Assembly: GCA_019634275.1 (NCBI GenBank)
Contig: JAHQVP010000018.1
Span: 1-40,764 of the forward strand
Origin: Saprospiraceae bacterium
GTDB lineage: Bacteria; Bacteroidota; Bacteroidia; Chitinophagales; Saprospiraceae
Direction of reading: 5' to 3'
Length of the DNA: 40,764 nt
A program made the translations under genes and the position numbers. This document shows positions 24,701 through 33,133 of the stretch, one piece after another. The notes beneath the pieces were generated by a model. The model ran no database searches. It saw only the letters and a list, made by a program, of their open reading frames with translations, and was not told the origin of the DNA. Each line of letters begins with the position of its first letter. Positions within the stretch are counted from its first letter, which is position 1.

Positions 24701-25443
24701 GTAGCAAAAAAAGAAATACCGGGGATCGGAAAGACCCACTCTGACAGTGGGAAATATCCGCCGTATCGACCATGCGATACATGAGCATGATGACCCGCGA
24801 TCAGTACATTGGCATTCGCCGATTCTTCAATGAGTGACTCGATCTCCTCCAGGACCGCGGCCTCGTCCGCAACATCACAAACAGCAGTCTCTGGAGTGGG
24901 CCTACCATAAATCTGATTCCACCACTGTGTATTGAGCGCAATTAAATTGAGCGTTGGAGAGAGTTCGACAAGCTCTGGTCCAGGGCATCCGTCAGAGGGA
25001 GCGAATTCGATGCGCTTATTTGCAAAACTCTTCTTAATGTACTCTTCGAGGAGCAATAGTTCCTGTAGACCTCTCCTACTTCCACCATCCCAATCTCTGT
25101 CTCCGGGTAGGATCACCACCCTGCCCGTATCCAAGGCCAGAATCGGATCCAAAAGTTCGTGCAAGTGCTCTGCACCATGCATAAAATTCTCCTCCGGCTC
25201 CATTAAATCTCCATTTAACAGCACCGTCCAATCATGTGGGAGTCCTCTTAAGGTTTTAGCCAATGCTTTACCCAAAGCGGGGGGATCGCTTACGTCGGCA
25301 AAATTACCGATGACATAGACCTCATGATTGTAGATTTGGGCAATTGCTGTGGCCGGTTTTAAACAGAAGCAAAAACACGGAAAGAGCCATCCGACCACCT
25401 TTAGGATGGCTGATGCGATTGGTCTTTTAGTGTTTGAGCACAT
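21763..25443 (-). CDS. Metallophosphatase / kinase-like / BamA-type barrel fusion protein
   Basis: This 1,226-aa exported protein has a signal peptide ending near AIAQ (36). Residues 40-345 resemble a calcineurin-like phosphatase (VLLNGDL, ILPGDRDWDGG, IAGHHAH, GGHDR, VNSGNAG). Residues about 455-720 resemble a secreted kinase fold (EYVFRSVDKDPSK, DLLVGDWGKHEDNW, PIPRDRDHVF). Residues about 870-1226 form a BamA/TamA-like barrel (GQNANLRGYRRNRYSG) ending in phenylalanine. Catalytic motifs in both soluble parts look altered: G-D-R-D replaces G-N-H-D, and G-K-H replaces the expected D-R-H. It is probably an outer-membrane protein with large periplasmic domains. The gene is alone on its strand, and its true activity is uncertain. 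Confidence 0.75.
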   Translation of the reverse strand: MCSNTKRPIASAILKVVGWLFPCFCFCLKPATAIAQIYNHEVYVIGNFADVSDPPALGKALAKTLRGLPHDWTVLLNGDLMEPEENFMHGAEHLHELLDPILALDTGRVVILPGDRDWDGGSRRGLQELLLLEEYIKKSFANKRIEFAPSDGCPGPELVELSPTLNLIALNTQWWNQIYGRPTPETAVCDVADEAAVLEEIESLIEESANANVLIAGHHAHVSHGRYGGYFPLSEWVFPIPGISFFATAFRQNVGGKLHLANPRLSNFAKKMRALLAPYFSVVYVGGHDRTLEATRQGENLIVNSGNAGEKRKSVTRPKNTVLSSDHAGIGSIYYGFTGIVQVRDYGIEADSLRRRQQAVAFQAPCFFPKFGIPVNRRLLPCAEFEEATVTGLDFPDSIRIAANPNYGISPKKQKLLGAHYRKSWTAPVNTPVLNLQTFAGGLFPIEEGGGRQTKSLKFAGNDGLEYVFRSVDKDPSKALNYDLRSTIISLIVRDQTTTQQPYGALVIPPLLDRIGILHAEPKLFVMPNSEELGPFRSGFGGMLGMMEDRPVDPRNGRSFADAEDVKRTINLFRAMFRDKATTIETDEFVRARVFDLLVGDWGKHEDNWKWAGYQKGSKMVFRPIPRDRDHVFALYDGFLPRVIDREWAKPSGEHFGNSIKGLRSLMWQARHLDRFAAAEADRSTWMAAARNIQTALTPESIDEAVKKMPEEIVKIDGEAISSKLKHRIQDLPKYADKYYRMIAKEADVVGSNKVDYFYVDRKEDGTVEVSIYTKSGQQPDDLVYQRLFLPQETKEIRLFGMGEADRIDVNGDVKSSILLRVIPGSGLDTLLDRSSVASARKHTLLYQDKGSVDRVISNGEVKYITNASEESYRYQRTAFAYNTYFPLAYLKFSSDYGLALNTGVNFTNHSYGKPGFSSKHSLDAEVSTIGNLEFRYDGTWRHVVGRLDLIAGLQLQSKRRYRHFFGIGNETELIRDRLDADYYTAQFGSGKTYLGLEKTLFERSYINLSLRYELFGDQALKGTIFDEEIYTNLLGTQEQGILSLGGEFDLDLRNRKDLPERGARFYSRTKLAKPLEEETESYLVGQLSLEYFMTAHPLTIGIRGGVDYSRGEVPYYDLPTLGQNANLRGYRRNRYSGQRASWINSEMRIQLRDRTTSLIPYKFGLRGFVDLGKVYARGEVSDKLHVGYGVGVYFVPLRERFSINVSVAFSEEDSGLVIFSLGSAF

Positions 25444-25533
25444 TGCTAGTTTGTGGATCTTTTTGCGATTACCAAACGATCTGTCAGAAGCTGACCCTAT
25501 CTCTCGTACCCCAAAATATTTCCACAGCTTACC

Positions 25534-25541
25534 TACTTTTG
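25534..25541 (+). promoter_or_regulatory. -7 promoter element (TACTTTTG)
   Basis: An exact TAnnTTTG match 18 bases before the ATG at 25560. It lies downstream of the longer reading frame's start at 25434, which supports the later start for the amidohydrolase. Confidence 0.55.
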
Positions 25542-25559
25542 AGACAAACTAACGAATTT

Positions 25560-27002
25560 ATGAAGTCTAGCGGTGTACTGTTTCTATTACTCCTATCATT
25601 TTTAACTCAGGCGCAAACGCCAGAAAAAGATCAAATTGATGAGCAGCTCCTGCGGTATCTCGAGAAAAACCAGGAGGCCTATGCCAAAACTGCGCAAAAA
25701 ATCTGGCACCTGGCGGAGCTGGGTTATCAAGAGAAAGAGAGTACAAAGTTATTGCAAGACTTACTGTCTGCAGAAGGTTTTGAGGTGACAGCCGGTGTGG
25801 CCGGCATGCCTACGGCTTTCGTAGCAGAGTACGGGTCGGAAGGACCTGTCATCGCGATTCTTGCGGAGTTTGATGCCTTACCGGGCCTGTCCCAAGAGGC
25901 CCTACCCTACAAGTCCGCCAGGGAGAATCAATCCGCTGGCCATGGTTGTGGACATCATCTCTTTGGAGTTGGAAGCGTTGCCGCTGGGTTGGCCGTCAAA
26001 TCATGGCTAAAGGATTCTGGGAGGAGTGGCACCGTGAGGGTGTACGGTACTCCTGCAGAGGAAGGGGGTGCAGGGAAAGTCTACATGGTGAAAGCAGGAC
26101 TATTTGAAGACGTTGATGCAGTCCTGCACTGGCACCCGAGCAGTTCTAACGGTGCAGATGCAGCATCCTCTTTGGCCAACAAATCTGCCAAGTTTAGATT
26201 TTACGGCCAAGCCTCTCATGCCGCTGGAGCACCCGAACGAGGAAGATCTGCGCTCGACGGTGTAGAAGCCATGAACCATATGGTAAATCTGCTTAGAGAG
26301 CATGTTCCAGCCGAGTCAAGAATTCACTACGTGATCACCCGAGGAGGTGAAGCCCCTAATGTCGTTCCGGAATTTGCGGAGGTGTTTTACTATTGTCGTC
26401 ATCCCCAAGCTGACCAAGTCAAGAAGAATTTCGAATGGCTGGTCCAGGCGGCAGAGGGAGCCGCTTTGGGCACCCAGACACGCATGGAATATGAAGTCAT
26501 TCACGGTCTCTTTAATCTTGTGCCCAACGAAGCATTAAGCAGGGTTATGCACAGAAATCTCCTCAAAGTGGGTGGTGTATATTACAATGATGCCGAAATG
26601 CAATTTGCCCGAGAGCTTTCGAAGTCTTATGCCGACATCCCCTTCAGCCTGGAATCCGCAAAAGCTGTCTTGCCTTTTTCCGTGAAAGAAAGAGGATCTG
26701 GTGGGTCAACGGATGTAGGGGATGTGAGCTGGGTCGTCCCCACTGCAGGGATGCGCGCAGCCACCTGGGTTCCCGGTACTTCTGCACACAGCTGGCAAGC
26801 AGTCGCTGCAGGCGGCACAACCATTGGGACCAAAGGCATGATGGTCGCTGCAAAGACCCTTGCCTTGACGGCCGCAGAGTTGTTTTCAAACCCTTCCGCA
26901 ATTGAGCAAGGAGCAGCTGAGCTAACACGAAGAGTTGGGGAGGATTTTGAGTACTCCAGTCTGCTGGGAGACCGTGAACCGCCCCTGGATTATCGCAACT
27001 AG
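25560..27002 (+). CDS. Exported M20-family amidohydrolase (AbgB-like)
   Basis: The 480-aa protein starts MKSSGVLFLLLLSFLTQAQ, a clear signal peptide. The M20D metallohydrolase motifs follow: ILAEFDALPG, GHGCGHHLFGVGS, GTPAEEGGAGK, LHWHPSS and PGTSAHSWQ. The nearest described group is AbgB (p-aminobenzoyl-glutamate hydrolase subunit) and related aminoacylases, so it should cut an amide bond of an N-acyl amino acid. AbgB needs AbgA, which is absent. The upstream 42 codons of the longer frame lie over the promoter and the divergent gene, and are rejected. Confidence 0.88.
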   Translation: MKSSGVLFLLLLSFLTQAQTPEKDQIDEQLLRYLEKNQEAYAKTAQKIWHLAELGYQEKESTKLLQDLLSAEGFEVTAGVAGMPTAFVAEYGSEGPVIAILAEFDALPGLSQEALPYKSARENQSAGHGCGHHLFGVGSVAAGLAVKSWLKDSGRSGTVRVYGTPAEEGGAGKVYMVKAGLFEDVDAVLHWHPSSSNGADAASSLANKSAKFRFYGQASHAAGAPERGRSALDGVEAMNHMVNLLREHVPAESRIHYVITRGGEAPNVVPEFAEVFYYCRHPQADQVKKNFEWLVQAAEGAALGTQTRMEYEVIHGLFNLVPNEALSRVMHRNLLKVGGVYYNDAEMQFARELSKSYADIPFSLESAKAVLPFSVKERGSGGSTDVGDVSWVVPTAGMRAATWVPGTSAHSWQAVAAGGTTIGTKGMMVAAKTLALTAAELFSNPSAIEQGAAELTRRVGEDFEYSSLLGDREPPLDYRN

Positions 27003-27036
27003 TGAGGACTGCTGCTCGACATAGCCAGGAGAGGCA

Positions 27037-27354
27037 TCAAGCAAATAGAACGTGAAGCACCATGACGGTCACCAGTAACTTCGCCATGCCACTGGCAAAT
27101 ACGAGGGCGTAACTGTTTCGTGCTTTCCGTTCCACTTTAAGTTGATGAAAAACCAACCCCATTATACTGGTCAGGAGGATCACGCCTAAGACGGCAGCAG
27201 AAAATGCTTGCACTTCTAACCCAAGATTGGTTCCTGTACCCCGTAAGGAACTGATGAGATAATGACCTAAAATCATAGCGGTCGCAAAGGCACTGGCTAG
27301 GGCATACCGTTGCACTATGCGTATGTCCAAACTTTCTTTCCAAGCTTTCATCAT
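27037..27354 (-). CDS. Small hypothetical membrane protein
   Basis: The 105-aa protein has three predicted membrane helices (about 17-36, 46-68 and 83-104) with a basic loop (KVERKARNS) between the last two. It starts MMKAWKESLDIRIVQRYALAS. It stands alone on the minus strand between two plus-strand hydrolase genes. I do not recognise the family. The hydrophobic pattern and the ATG start make it likely to be real. Confidence 0.6.
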   Translation of the reverse strand: MMKAWKESLDIRIVQRYALASAFATAMILGHYLISSLRGTGTNLGLEVQAFSAAVLGVILLTSIMGLVFHQLKVERKARNSYALVFASGMAKLLVTVMVLHVLFA

Positions 27355-27454
27355 CTGCCGAATTATTCGATCTTATGACGCACCTGTAATTGCAATGTGG
27401 TCGAATTCCATTCTCCTTTAACAAAATTTTAGTGCGGAGCACTATCTTGCTGCA

Positions 27455-28786
27455 ATGGAAAAGCATCTGGTCATTGCACTGCTGATCATCGGGATCACGA
27501 CATCAGTTAACGCCCAAACAAAGGCACTTGTTGGTGGCACCCTTATCGATGGATTTGGTGGTACGCCCTTACGCAACAGCATTGTCATTGTCGAGGGTGA
27601 ACGCATCGCTGCTGTGGGACAGGTAGGGCAGCTCGAAATACCAGAAGAGGCCGAAATCATCTCCACCGAGGGCATGAGTGTTCTTCCTGGTCTTTGGGAC
27701 ATGCACGTACATCTTATGATCAATGGACATGCCAATTATGGCTATTGGCACAAAAAGTACCCCAAAGACTTTCGGGACATCATCATGCCCTCATCAGCTC
27801 ACCAACTATTGATGGCAGGAGTAACAAGTGCACGCGACCTTGGTGCGCCCCTTGAAGACATTCTCTATGTCCGAGATGCCATCAATGATGGGAAACTGCC
27901 CGGACCAACCCTGTACGTTTCGGGACCCTTTATTCAACACGAACCGTATCCTGGCACCGAACTATATCGTTGGGGTGTGGCCGATCCTTCCGATGCAAGA
28001 GCCAAAGTAAAGCGGCTCGCAAACGCCGGAGTGGATTGCATTAAGCTCATCGATCAAGATCAGATGACTCCCGATGAAGTAGATGCGGTAGTAACAGAAG
28101 CGCACAAACACAACCTAACCGTTGTAGCACACTCGCATCGACCGGCTGAGATCAGGCGTGGACTGGCCGCCGGGGTAGATTGTTTTGAACATACCGGACT
28201 ATCATCCGCACCAGAATATCCGGCAGATGTGATGGAAATGATTAAAGAACGAACCGCTCAAATGAACCTTGGTCCTATGTTTTGGTGTCCAACGGTAGAA
28301 GGCTTGTACAACTACGAATATGTGCGTGATAATCCCGAAATGCTGGACAACGATTCGTGGCATTTGGGGCTGCCCGACTCGATCATTATGGACATCAAAC
28401 AATCGATCGCATATCCCGGCAGATTGCCTTACTTTCAAATTACGCCAACCCGACGACCCACTCTTGAGCGTAAAATCAAGCAATTGAAGGCGGCCGGACT
28501 TGTCCTTGTCGTAGGTACCGATAGTGGAATCCCGATGAAGTTCCACAGTCAATCGACTTGGAATGAACTGGATGTTTGGGTGAACGAGTTTGGACTGGAT
28601 CCCATGTACACCATAAAGGCAGCTACGTACTGGCCCAGTGTACTGATGGGAGTAGATGACCAGGTCGGGACAATCAGCGAAGGAAAGTATGCGGACATTA
28701 TTGCCGTTAAGGGAGATGTACTGAGGCACATTGATCTTCTACAGGACATCGACTACATTTTCAAGCATGGCACGCAGTATAAATAG
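27455..28786 (+). CDS. Exported metal-dependent amidohydrolase
   Basis: The 443-aa protein has a signal peptide (MEKHLVIALLIIGITTSVNA) and the imidazolonepropionase/prolidase-like amidohydrolase fold. Metal-site motifs are in order: GLWDMHVHL, the lysine in CIKLID, VAHSH, CFEHTG and GTDSG. The last part, VGTISEGKYADIIAVKGD, is the usual closing beta-sandwich strand. Substrates in this group include dipeptides, carbamates and cyclic amides; none can be chosen here. Two exported amide-cleaving enzymes in a row suggest peptide or xenobiotic turnover. Confidence 0.87.
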   Translation: MEKHLVIALLIIGITTSVNAQTKALVGGTLIDGFGGTPLRNSIVIVEGERIAAVGQVGQLEIPEEAEIISTEGMSVLPGLWDMHVHLMINGHANYGYWHKKYPKDFRDIIMPSSAHQLLMAGVTSARDLGAPLEDILYVRDAINDGKLPGPTLYVSGPFIQHEPYPGTELYRWGVADPSDARAKVKRLANAGVDCIKLIDQDQMTPDEVDAVVTEAHKHNLTVVAHSHRPAEIRRGLAAGVDCFEHTGLSSAPEYPADVMEMIKERTAQMNLGPMFWCPTVEGLYNYEYVRDNPEMLDNDSWHLGLPDSIIMDIKQSIAYPGRLPYFQITPTRRPTLERKIKQLKAAGLVLVVGTDSGIPMKFHSQSTWNELDVWVNEFGLDPMYTIKAATYWPSVLMGVDDQVGTISEGKYADIIAVKGDVLRHIDLLQDIDYIFKHGTQYK

Positions 28787-28898
28787 AGTGGTCGTTCCCT
28801 TACGGCTGGGAATATCGCTCGGTCAGGATGAAAATCCCTCTTATGCAATGTTTCCTAACTTAAGGGGTTCAAAATGTTGAAGTGTAAAAGCGTATTAG

Positions 28899-30596
28899 AT
28901 GTTGTTTAATTCAAAAGGAAAAGACGAGGTTACCTACGATGCCATCGTAGTTGGATCCGGAATCAGTGGAGGTGTTGCAGCCAAAGAACTTACTGAAAAA
29001 GGACTCAAAACCTTGGTATTGGAAAGAGGGCGAGATGTAAAGCACGGGGACTATCCGACCGCCAACCTGGAAAGCTGGGATGTGCCGCGGCGGGGACGAC
29101 TGTCTGCAGAGGAAGCCAAGAAATATCCGAAGCAAATGCGGACAGGATACACGGTATCGGAATATACCAAGCACTGGTTCGTCAATGACTTAGAAAACCC
29201 ATACCTGGAAAAGAAGCGATTTGATTGGATGCGTGGGTATCATGTAGGAGGAAGGTCACTGATGTGGGGAAGGCATTGCTATCGCTGGAGTGATCTGGAC
29301 TTTGAGGCCAACGCCAAGGATGGACATGGCGTTGACTGGCCCATCCGCTACAAAGACATCGAACCGTGGTATGATCATGTGGAAAAATATGTGGGAATTC
29401 AAGGGATGAAGGAAGGGCTCCCTCAGCTCCCCGATGGTCAGTTTTTGCCCCCTTTCCCCCTTAATTGTGTGGAAGAACATATGCGGACAAGCATCAAGTC
29501 AAAACTTGGACGAACGCTGACGATAGGACGAACCGCTAATCTGACGGTACCCTTAAATGGACGAGGCTCCTGTCAAGCACGTGCACGTTGTATTCGAGGG
29601 TGTCCCTATGGAGCTTATTACAGCAGCAATGCCGCAGCCTTACCTCCGGCATACGAGACAGGCAACTTAACATTGAGACCTCACTCTATTGTAAACTCAC
29701 TCATCTATAATCCAGATACCAAGCGTGTTGAGGGAGTACGTATAATTGATGCTGAAACCAATGAGACGCATGAGTACTTCAGCAAGGTGGTTTTCCTTTG
29801 CGCCAGTGCACTGGGCTCCACCTTTATCTTGCTCAACACAAAAGATCATTTTCCGGGAGGCTTGGGCAGCAGCAGCGGCGCACTCGGCCACAACCTAATG
29901 GATCACCATTTCAGAGCCGGCGCCAACGGCACCATTGACGGATGGGAGGACAAATACTACAAGGGAAGAAGACCACCTGGATTTTACATTGTTCGCTTTA
30001 GAAACGTGGACAAGTCCTCCCAGATGAAAGACTTTGTACGTGGATACGGCTATCAAGGTGCAGCTTCTCGCAACAACTGGCGTCGCTCGGTAGCTGAGAT
30101 GACTTTTGGCACCTCATTGAAAGAAGAACTGGCTCAACTAGGCACATGGCGGGCAGGCATGACCGGTTTTGGAGAATGCTTGCCTTATCACGAAAACCAG
30201 GTCGCCCTATCCAATCAGACCACCGACAAGTGGGGGCAACCCGTACTTGAGTTTGATTGTGAATTTAAGTCCAATGAATTGGCGATGAGGGAAGACATGA
30301 AAAATGCCGCTGCCGAAATGCTTGAAGCCTCGGGATTTAAGGATGTATCCACCACCGATAACTTAGGAGCTCCTGGACTCGGCATTCATGAGATGGGAAC
30401 AGCACGAATGGGAAGATCAGCTCGTACATCTGTCTTAAACAAGTACAATCAAGTTTGGGATGCTCCCAATGTGTACGTCACCGACGGTGCTTGTATGACT
30501 TCATCGGGTTGTCAAAATCCTTCGATAACGTACATGGCATTGACTGCGAGAGCAGCAGATCATGCCGTAAGTGAACTCAAAAAGATGAACATCTAA
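28899..30596 (+). CDS. GMC-family oxidoreductase (gluconate 2-dehydrogenase-like large subunit)
   Basis: This is a 565-aa FAD enzyme with VVGSGISGGVAAKEL (17-31) and VLERG at the N-terminus, the flavin-loop GGRSLMWGRHCYRW, and the GMC catalytic end: His in HEMGTARMG and Asn in GCQNPSITYMAL. The CQARARCIRGCPYGA cysteine cluster is typical of the Bacteroidota group. It should oxidise a sugar, polyol or other alcohol. There is no signal peptide. The partner subunit 3, with a twin-arginine-like leader, begins 8 bases downstream and could carry it across the membrane. No cytochrome subunit is nearby. Confidence 0.9.
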   Translation: MLFNSKGKDEVTYDAIVVGSGISGGVAAKELTEKGLKTLVLERGRDVKHGDYPTANLESWDVPRRGRLSAEEAKKYPKQMRTGYTVSEYTKHWFVNDLENPYLEKKRFDWMRGYHVGGRSLMWGRHCYRWSDLDFEANAKDGHGVDWPIRYKDIEPWYDHVEKYVGIQGMKEGLPQLPDGQFLPPFPLNCVEEHMRTSIKSKLGRTLTIGRTANLTVPLNGRGSCQARARCIRGCPYGAYYSSNAAALPPAYETGNLTLRPHSIVNSLIYNPDTKRVEGVRIIDAETNETHEYFSKVVFLCASALGSTFILLNTKDHFPGGLGSSSGALGHNLMDHHFRAGANGTIDGWEDKYYKGRRPPGFYIVRFRNVDKSSQMKDFVRGYGYQGAASRNNWRRSVAEMTFGTSLKEELAQLGTWRAGMTGFGECLPYHENQVALSNQTTDKWGQPVLEFDCEFKSNELAMREDMKNAAAEMLEASGFKDVSTTDNLGAPGLGIHEMGTARMGRSARTSVLNKYNQVWDAPNVYVTDGACMTSSGCQNPSITYMALTARAADHAVSELKKMNI

Positions 30597-30603
30597 AGGG
30601 TAA

Positions 30604-31173
30604 ATGATGAAAGAAAGTAAAATCAATCGACGCGATGCCCTCAAGAGATCAGGCTTGTTTGTGGGCGGAACCTTAAGCATTGCTGGACTAGCCACACTCT
30701 TCCAGGGATGCGAGGTCCCAATGGATCCAGACTGGGCACCCGCTTTTTTTTCTGAAGATGAGGCCACGACCTTGGGACACCTGGCCGAAACCATTATTCC
30801 TAAGACAGATACTCCCGGAGCCATGGATGCCAAGGTGCATCGCTACCTGGATGTGATGGCCAGCGAGGTACTTCCAAAAGCAGAGTCCGACACATTTAGA
30901 GCGGGTCTGACTCGTTTTATGGCCAAATGCGATGCCGAGTTTGGAGCTGCTTTCAAAGACCTGTCTGCAGAAAAGAAAGTTGCAGCGGTACAATCCATTG
31001 CAGAAGATTCTGGGCAAGATGGAGACTTTTTTAAGGGACTACGTCAAGCCGTCATAGTGGGCTTCTTTACGTCCCAGCCAGGAGCCACCGAGGTCTTAAA
31101 GTTTGATCCCATTCCGGGAGAATACCTTTCGTGCATTCCACTAGAAGAGGTTGGTGGTACATGGGCACTCTAA
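30604..31173 (+). CDS. Gluconate 2-dehydrogenase subunit 3-like protein
   Basis: The 189-aa protein begins MMKESKINRRDALKRSGLFVGG, a twin-arginine-type leader (NRRDALK) followed by a hydrophobic stretch. A Cys occurs in FQGC, as in lipid-anchored members. The body (FFSEDEATTLGHLAETIIPKTDTPGA, in parts, then GFFTSQPGATEVL and GEYLSCIPL) is characteristic of the family, which pairs with GMC flavoproteins. The order here is large subunit then small. The stop overlaps the start of the SGNH hydrolase by 13 bases. Confidence 0.88.
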   Translation: MMKESKINRRDALKRSGLFVGGTLSIAGLATLFQGCEVPMDPDWAPAFFSEDEATTLGHLAETIIPKTDTPGAMDAKVHRYLDVMASEVLPKAESDTFRAGLTRFMAKCDAEFGAAFKDLSAEKKVAAVQSIAEDSGQDGDFFKGLRQAVIVGFFTSQPGATEVLKFDPIPGEYLSCIPLEEVGGTWAL

Positions 31174-31877
31174 CGAAAGGTCCAATCCGCTACTGTCAGC
31201 GATCTGTACTCATCTGCATCTTACTGACGCTCATTAATGGAGCCCTGTTCAGTCAAGATGCTGAAGCCTCATATCGCTACCTCGCCCTAGGCGATAGCTA
31301 TACCATTGGAGAAAGTGTGGATATTCAAGACCGCTGGCCAGTACAACTACAAACCCGATTGAAGTCTCAGGGAATTGTCATGCAATCCCCAGTGATCATC
31401 GCCAAGACGGGCTGGACGACAGACGAGCTGGCAGAAGGAATCGCGGTCTCACCCTCAATCGATCCGCCATATGACCTGGTGACCCTATTGATTGGAGTCA
31501 ACAATCAATATCGCGGCCGTGATGTGGAAGAATTCGCCGAGCAGTTTTCCACCCTTCTGGACGATGCGATTCACTATGCGGGTGGAGCGTCTTCAAAAGT
31601 TGTGGTGCTTTCCATTCCTGATTGGGGCGTGATGCCGTTCGCACGAGATCGAGACCGGCAGAATATCGCAACAGAAATTGATGCTTTTAACGCCAAAAAG
31701 AAGGCATTGACATTGGCTGCTGGTGCATTGTTTTGCGACATAACAATGATCTCACGTGAAGCGGAATCTGACTTGAGCCTGGTTGCATCGGACAATCTTC
31801 ACCCGTCAAAACAGATGTATGCACAATGGGTAGATAAAGTTTATCCGCTGGCACTGAACATCTTGAGCGACCGATAA
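31161..31877 (+). CDS. Exported SGNH/GDSL-family hydrolase
   Basis: The 238-aa protein carries a hydrophobic N-terminal export segment (SVLICILLTLINGALFSQ) and the SGNH blocks: ALGDSYTIGESV (Ser nucleophile), TGWTTDEL, LLIGVNNQY (Asn) and SDNLHPSKQMY (Asp/His). Such enzymes cleave acyl or acetyl esters. I prefer the ATG at 31161 to the GTG at 31131: it lies just inside the upstream gene and follows GGTGG. The overlap suggests coupling to the gluconate dehydrogenase-like pair. The substrate is unknown. Confidence 0.85.
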   Translation: MGTLTKGPIRYCQRSVLICILLTLINGALFSQDAEASYRYLALGDSYTIGESVDIQDRWPVQLQTRLKSQGIVMQSPVIIAKTGWTTDELAEGIAVSPSIDPPYDLVTLLIGVNNQYRGRDVEEFAEQFSTLLDDAIHYAGGASSKVVVLSIPDWGVMPFARDRDRQNIATEIDAFNAKKKALTLAAGALFCDITMISREAESDLSLVASDNLHPSKQMYAQWVDKVYPLALNILSDR

Positions 31878-31968
31878 GCACTTTGGGCATCAGGAATTGA
31901 CGTCTAGATGAGATGTCTATACGACCAGCTTAAATCGTATATTCATGTCAAGTCACGGTGCTAGCCAA

Positions 31969-33114
31969 ATGAAAATCACTCGGGTGGGTTTATTCAAGGT
32001 GGAAATTCCATTCACCTTATCGGTCAATCATAATTTAAAGAGACGGTCTTGTACCGAAGCTCTTGTAGTGCAGTTGCATGCTGACAATGGGCTTGTAGGA
32101 TTTGGTGAAGGTGCTCCCCGTAAATATGTCAATGGCATTGGTTTTGATGATGTGGAGGACAATGCCCTGGATTGTCTAAACCTCCTCCAAAATCGAAACA
32201 TTCGCTCTGTCGGAGACATTAAGCGTTTTTGTCAGTTGCTATTGAAACGTCACTATCTCCCGTCCCTTGCATCCGCCCTAGAAATCGCCTTGTTGGACCT
32301 ACTATTCAAAGAAAAGAACGACTCCCTTGCAAATGCTCTGGGAACGGAACACCAACAGCCCATAGTCTACTCAGCCGTCATTCCATTCTTAACTCCTCAA
32401 AACAAGGATCGCATCCTTAGTCTGGTCCTAAAGAATGCGTTTCGAGAAGTGAAGGTCAAAGTGGGACAAGTAGATGACCTTGAGTCGTTGGAACTCATCC
32501 GAAATACTTTGGGCGATCACGTGGACATTCGTGTGGATGCCAATCGAGCCTGGACGTTCTCGGAAGCACAAAGAATGGTTCCCCTTTTGAAGAAATTCGG
32601 TGTTACGAGCATTGAGGAACCTTTGATTGCGGAAGAGATCGATCGTCTGCCGGAGCTTTCTCAAAAGATCAAGATTGCCCTAATGTTGGACGAGTCCGTC
32701 TATAATTTGGTTCAGGCTAAACATTTTTTCGAGCGCATAAACGCTGAACAGCTCCTATTCAACATCAAAATTTCTAAGTCAACTGGCCTTCTCGGTGCGA
32801 GCCGCTTGTATCAATATGCGAAGGATCGAAACATAGCTTGTCAGCTAGGCTGCAATGTCGGGGAGACTGCCATCCTCAGTGCCGCCGGTCGACTATTTGC
32901 TCAAACTCATCTGTTGCGACATATTGAGGGCTCATTTGCTCCTTTCTTTATGGCAGATGATATCGGTACAAAACCCGTAGCATTTGGCCTTGGTGGACTC
33001 GCAAAACCGATGACTGGTCCTGGACTCGGCATCGAAATCGATACCGCCAAGCTGCTCGCCTATAGTCAATCGGTAGCAGATCTTTCCTTCCGATCAAACA
33101 TGGCCGTTAAGTAG
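31969..33114 (+). CDS. Enolase-superfamily enzyme (dipeptide epimerase/muconate cycloisomerase group)
   Basis: The protein, 381 aa from the ATG at 31969, has the capping domain (MKITRVGLFKVEIPFT) and a barrel with the superfamily residues: the KVKVG lysine pair, Asp in RVDANRAW, Glu in IEEPL, Asp in MLDES and the second base lysine in NIKISKSTG. Two catalytic lysines on opposite faces fit 1,1-proton transfer, as in L-Ala-D/L-Glu epimerases, or cycloisomerisation or o-succinylbenzoate synthesis. No menaquinone or muconate genes are nearby. The next gene begins 19 bases on and may define the pathway. Confidence 0.85.
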   Translation: MKITRVGLFKVEIPFTLSVNHNLKRRSCTEALVVQLHADNGLVGFGEGAPRKYVNGIGFDDVEDNALDCLNLLQNRNIRSVGDIKRFCQLLLKRHYLPSLASALEIALLDLLFKEKNDSLANALGTEHQQPIVYSAVIPFLTPQNKDRILSLVLKNAFREVKVKVGQVDDLESLELIRNTLGDHVDIRVDANRAWTFSEAQRMVPLLKKFGVTSIEEPLIAEEIDRLPELSQKIKIALMLDESVYNLVQAKHFFERINAEQLLFNIKISKSTGLLGASRLYQYAKDRNIACQLGCNVGETAILSAAGRLFAQTHLLRHIEGSFAPFFMADDIGTKPVAFGLGGLAKPMTGPGLGIEIDTAKLLAYSQSVADLSFRSNMAVK

Positions 33115-33133
33115 CCAGTCACCCCAAGCAAAT

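Noticed and set aside
27433-27455. Promoter for the amidohydrolase (TATCTTGC) and the small GTGC-GGA-GCAC palindrome beside it
   Set aside because: The -7 match is poor and the palindrome arms are only four bases, so neither can be separated from chance.
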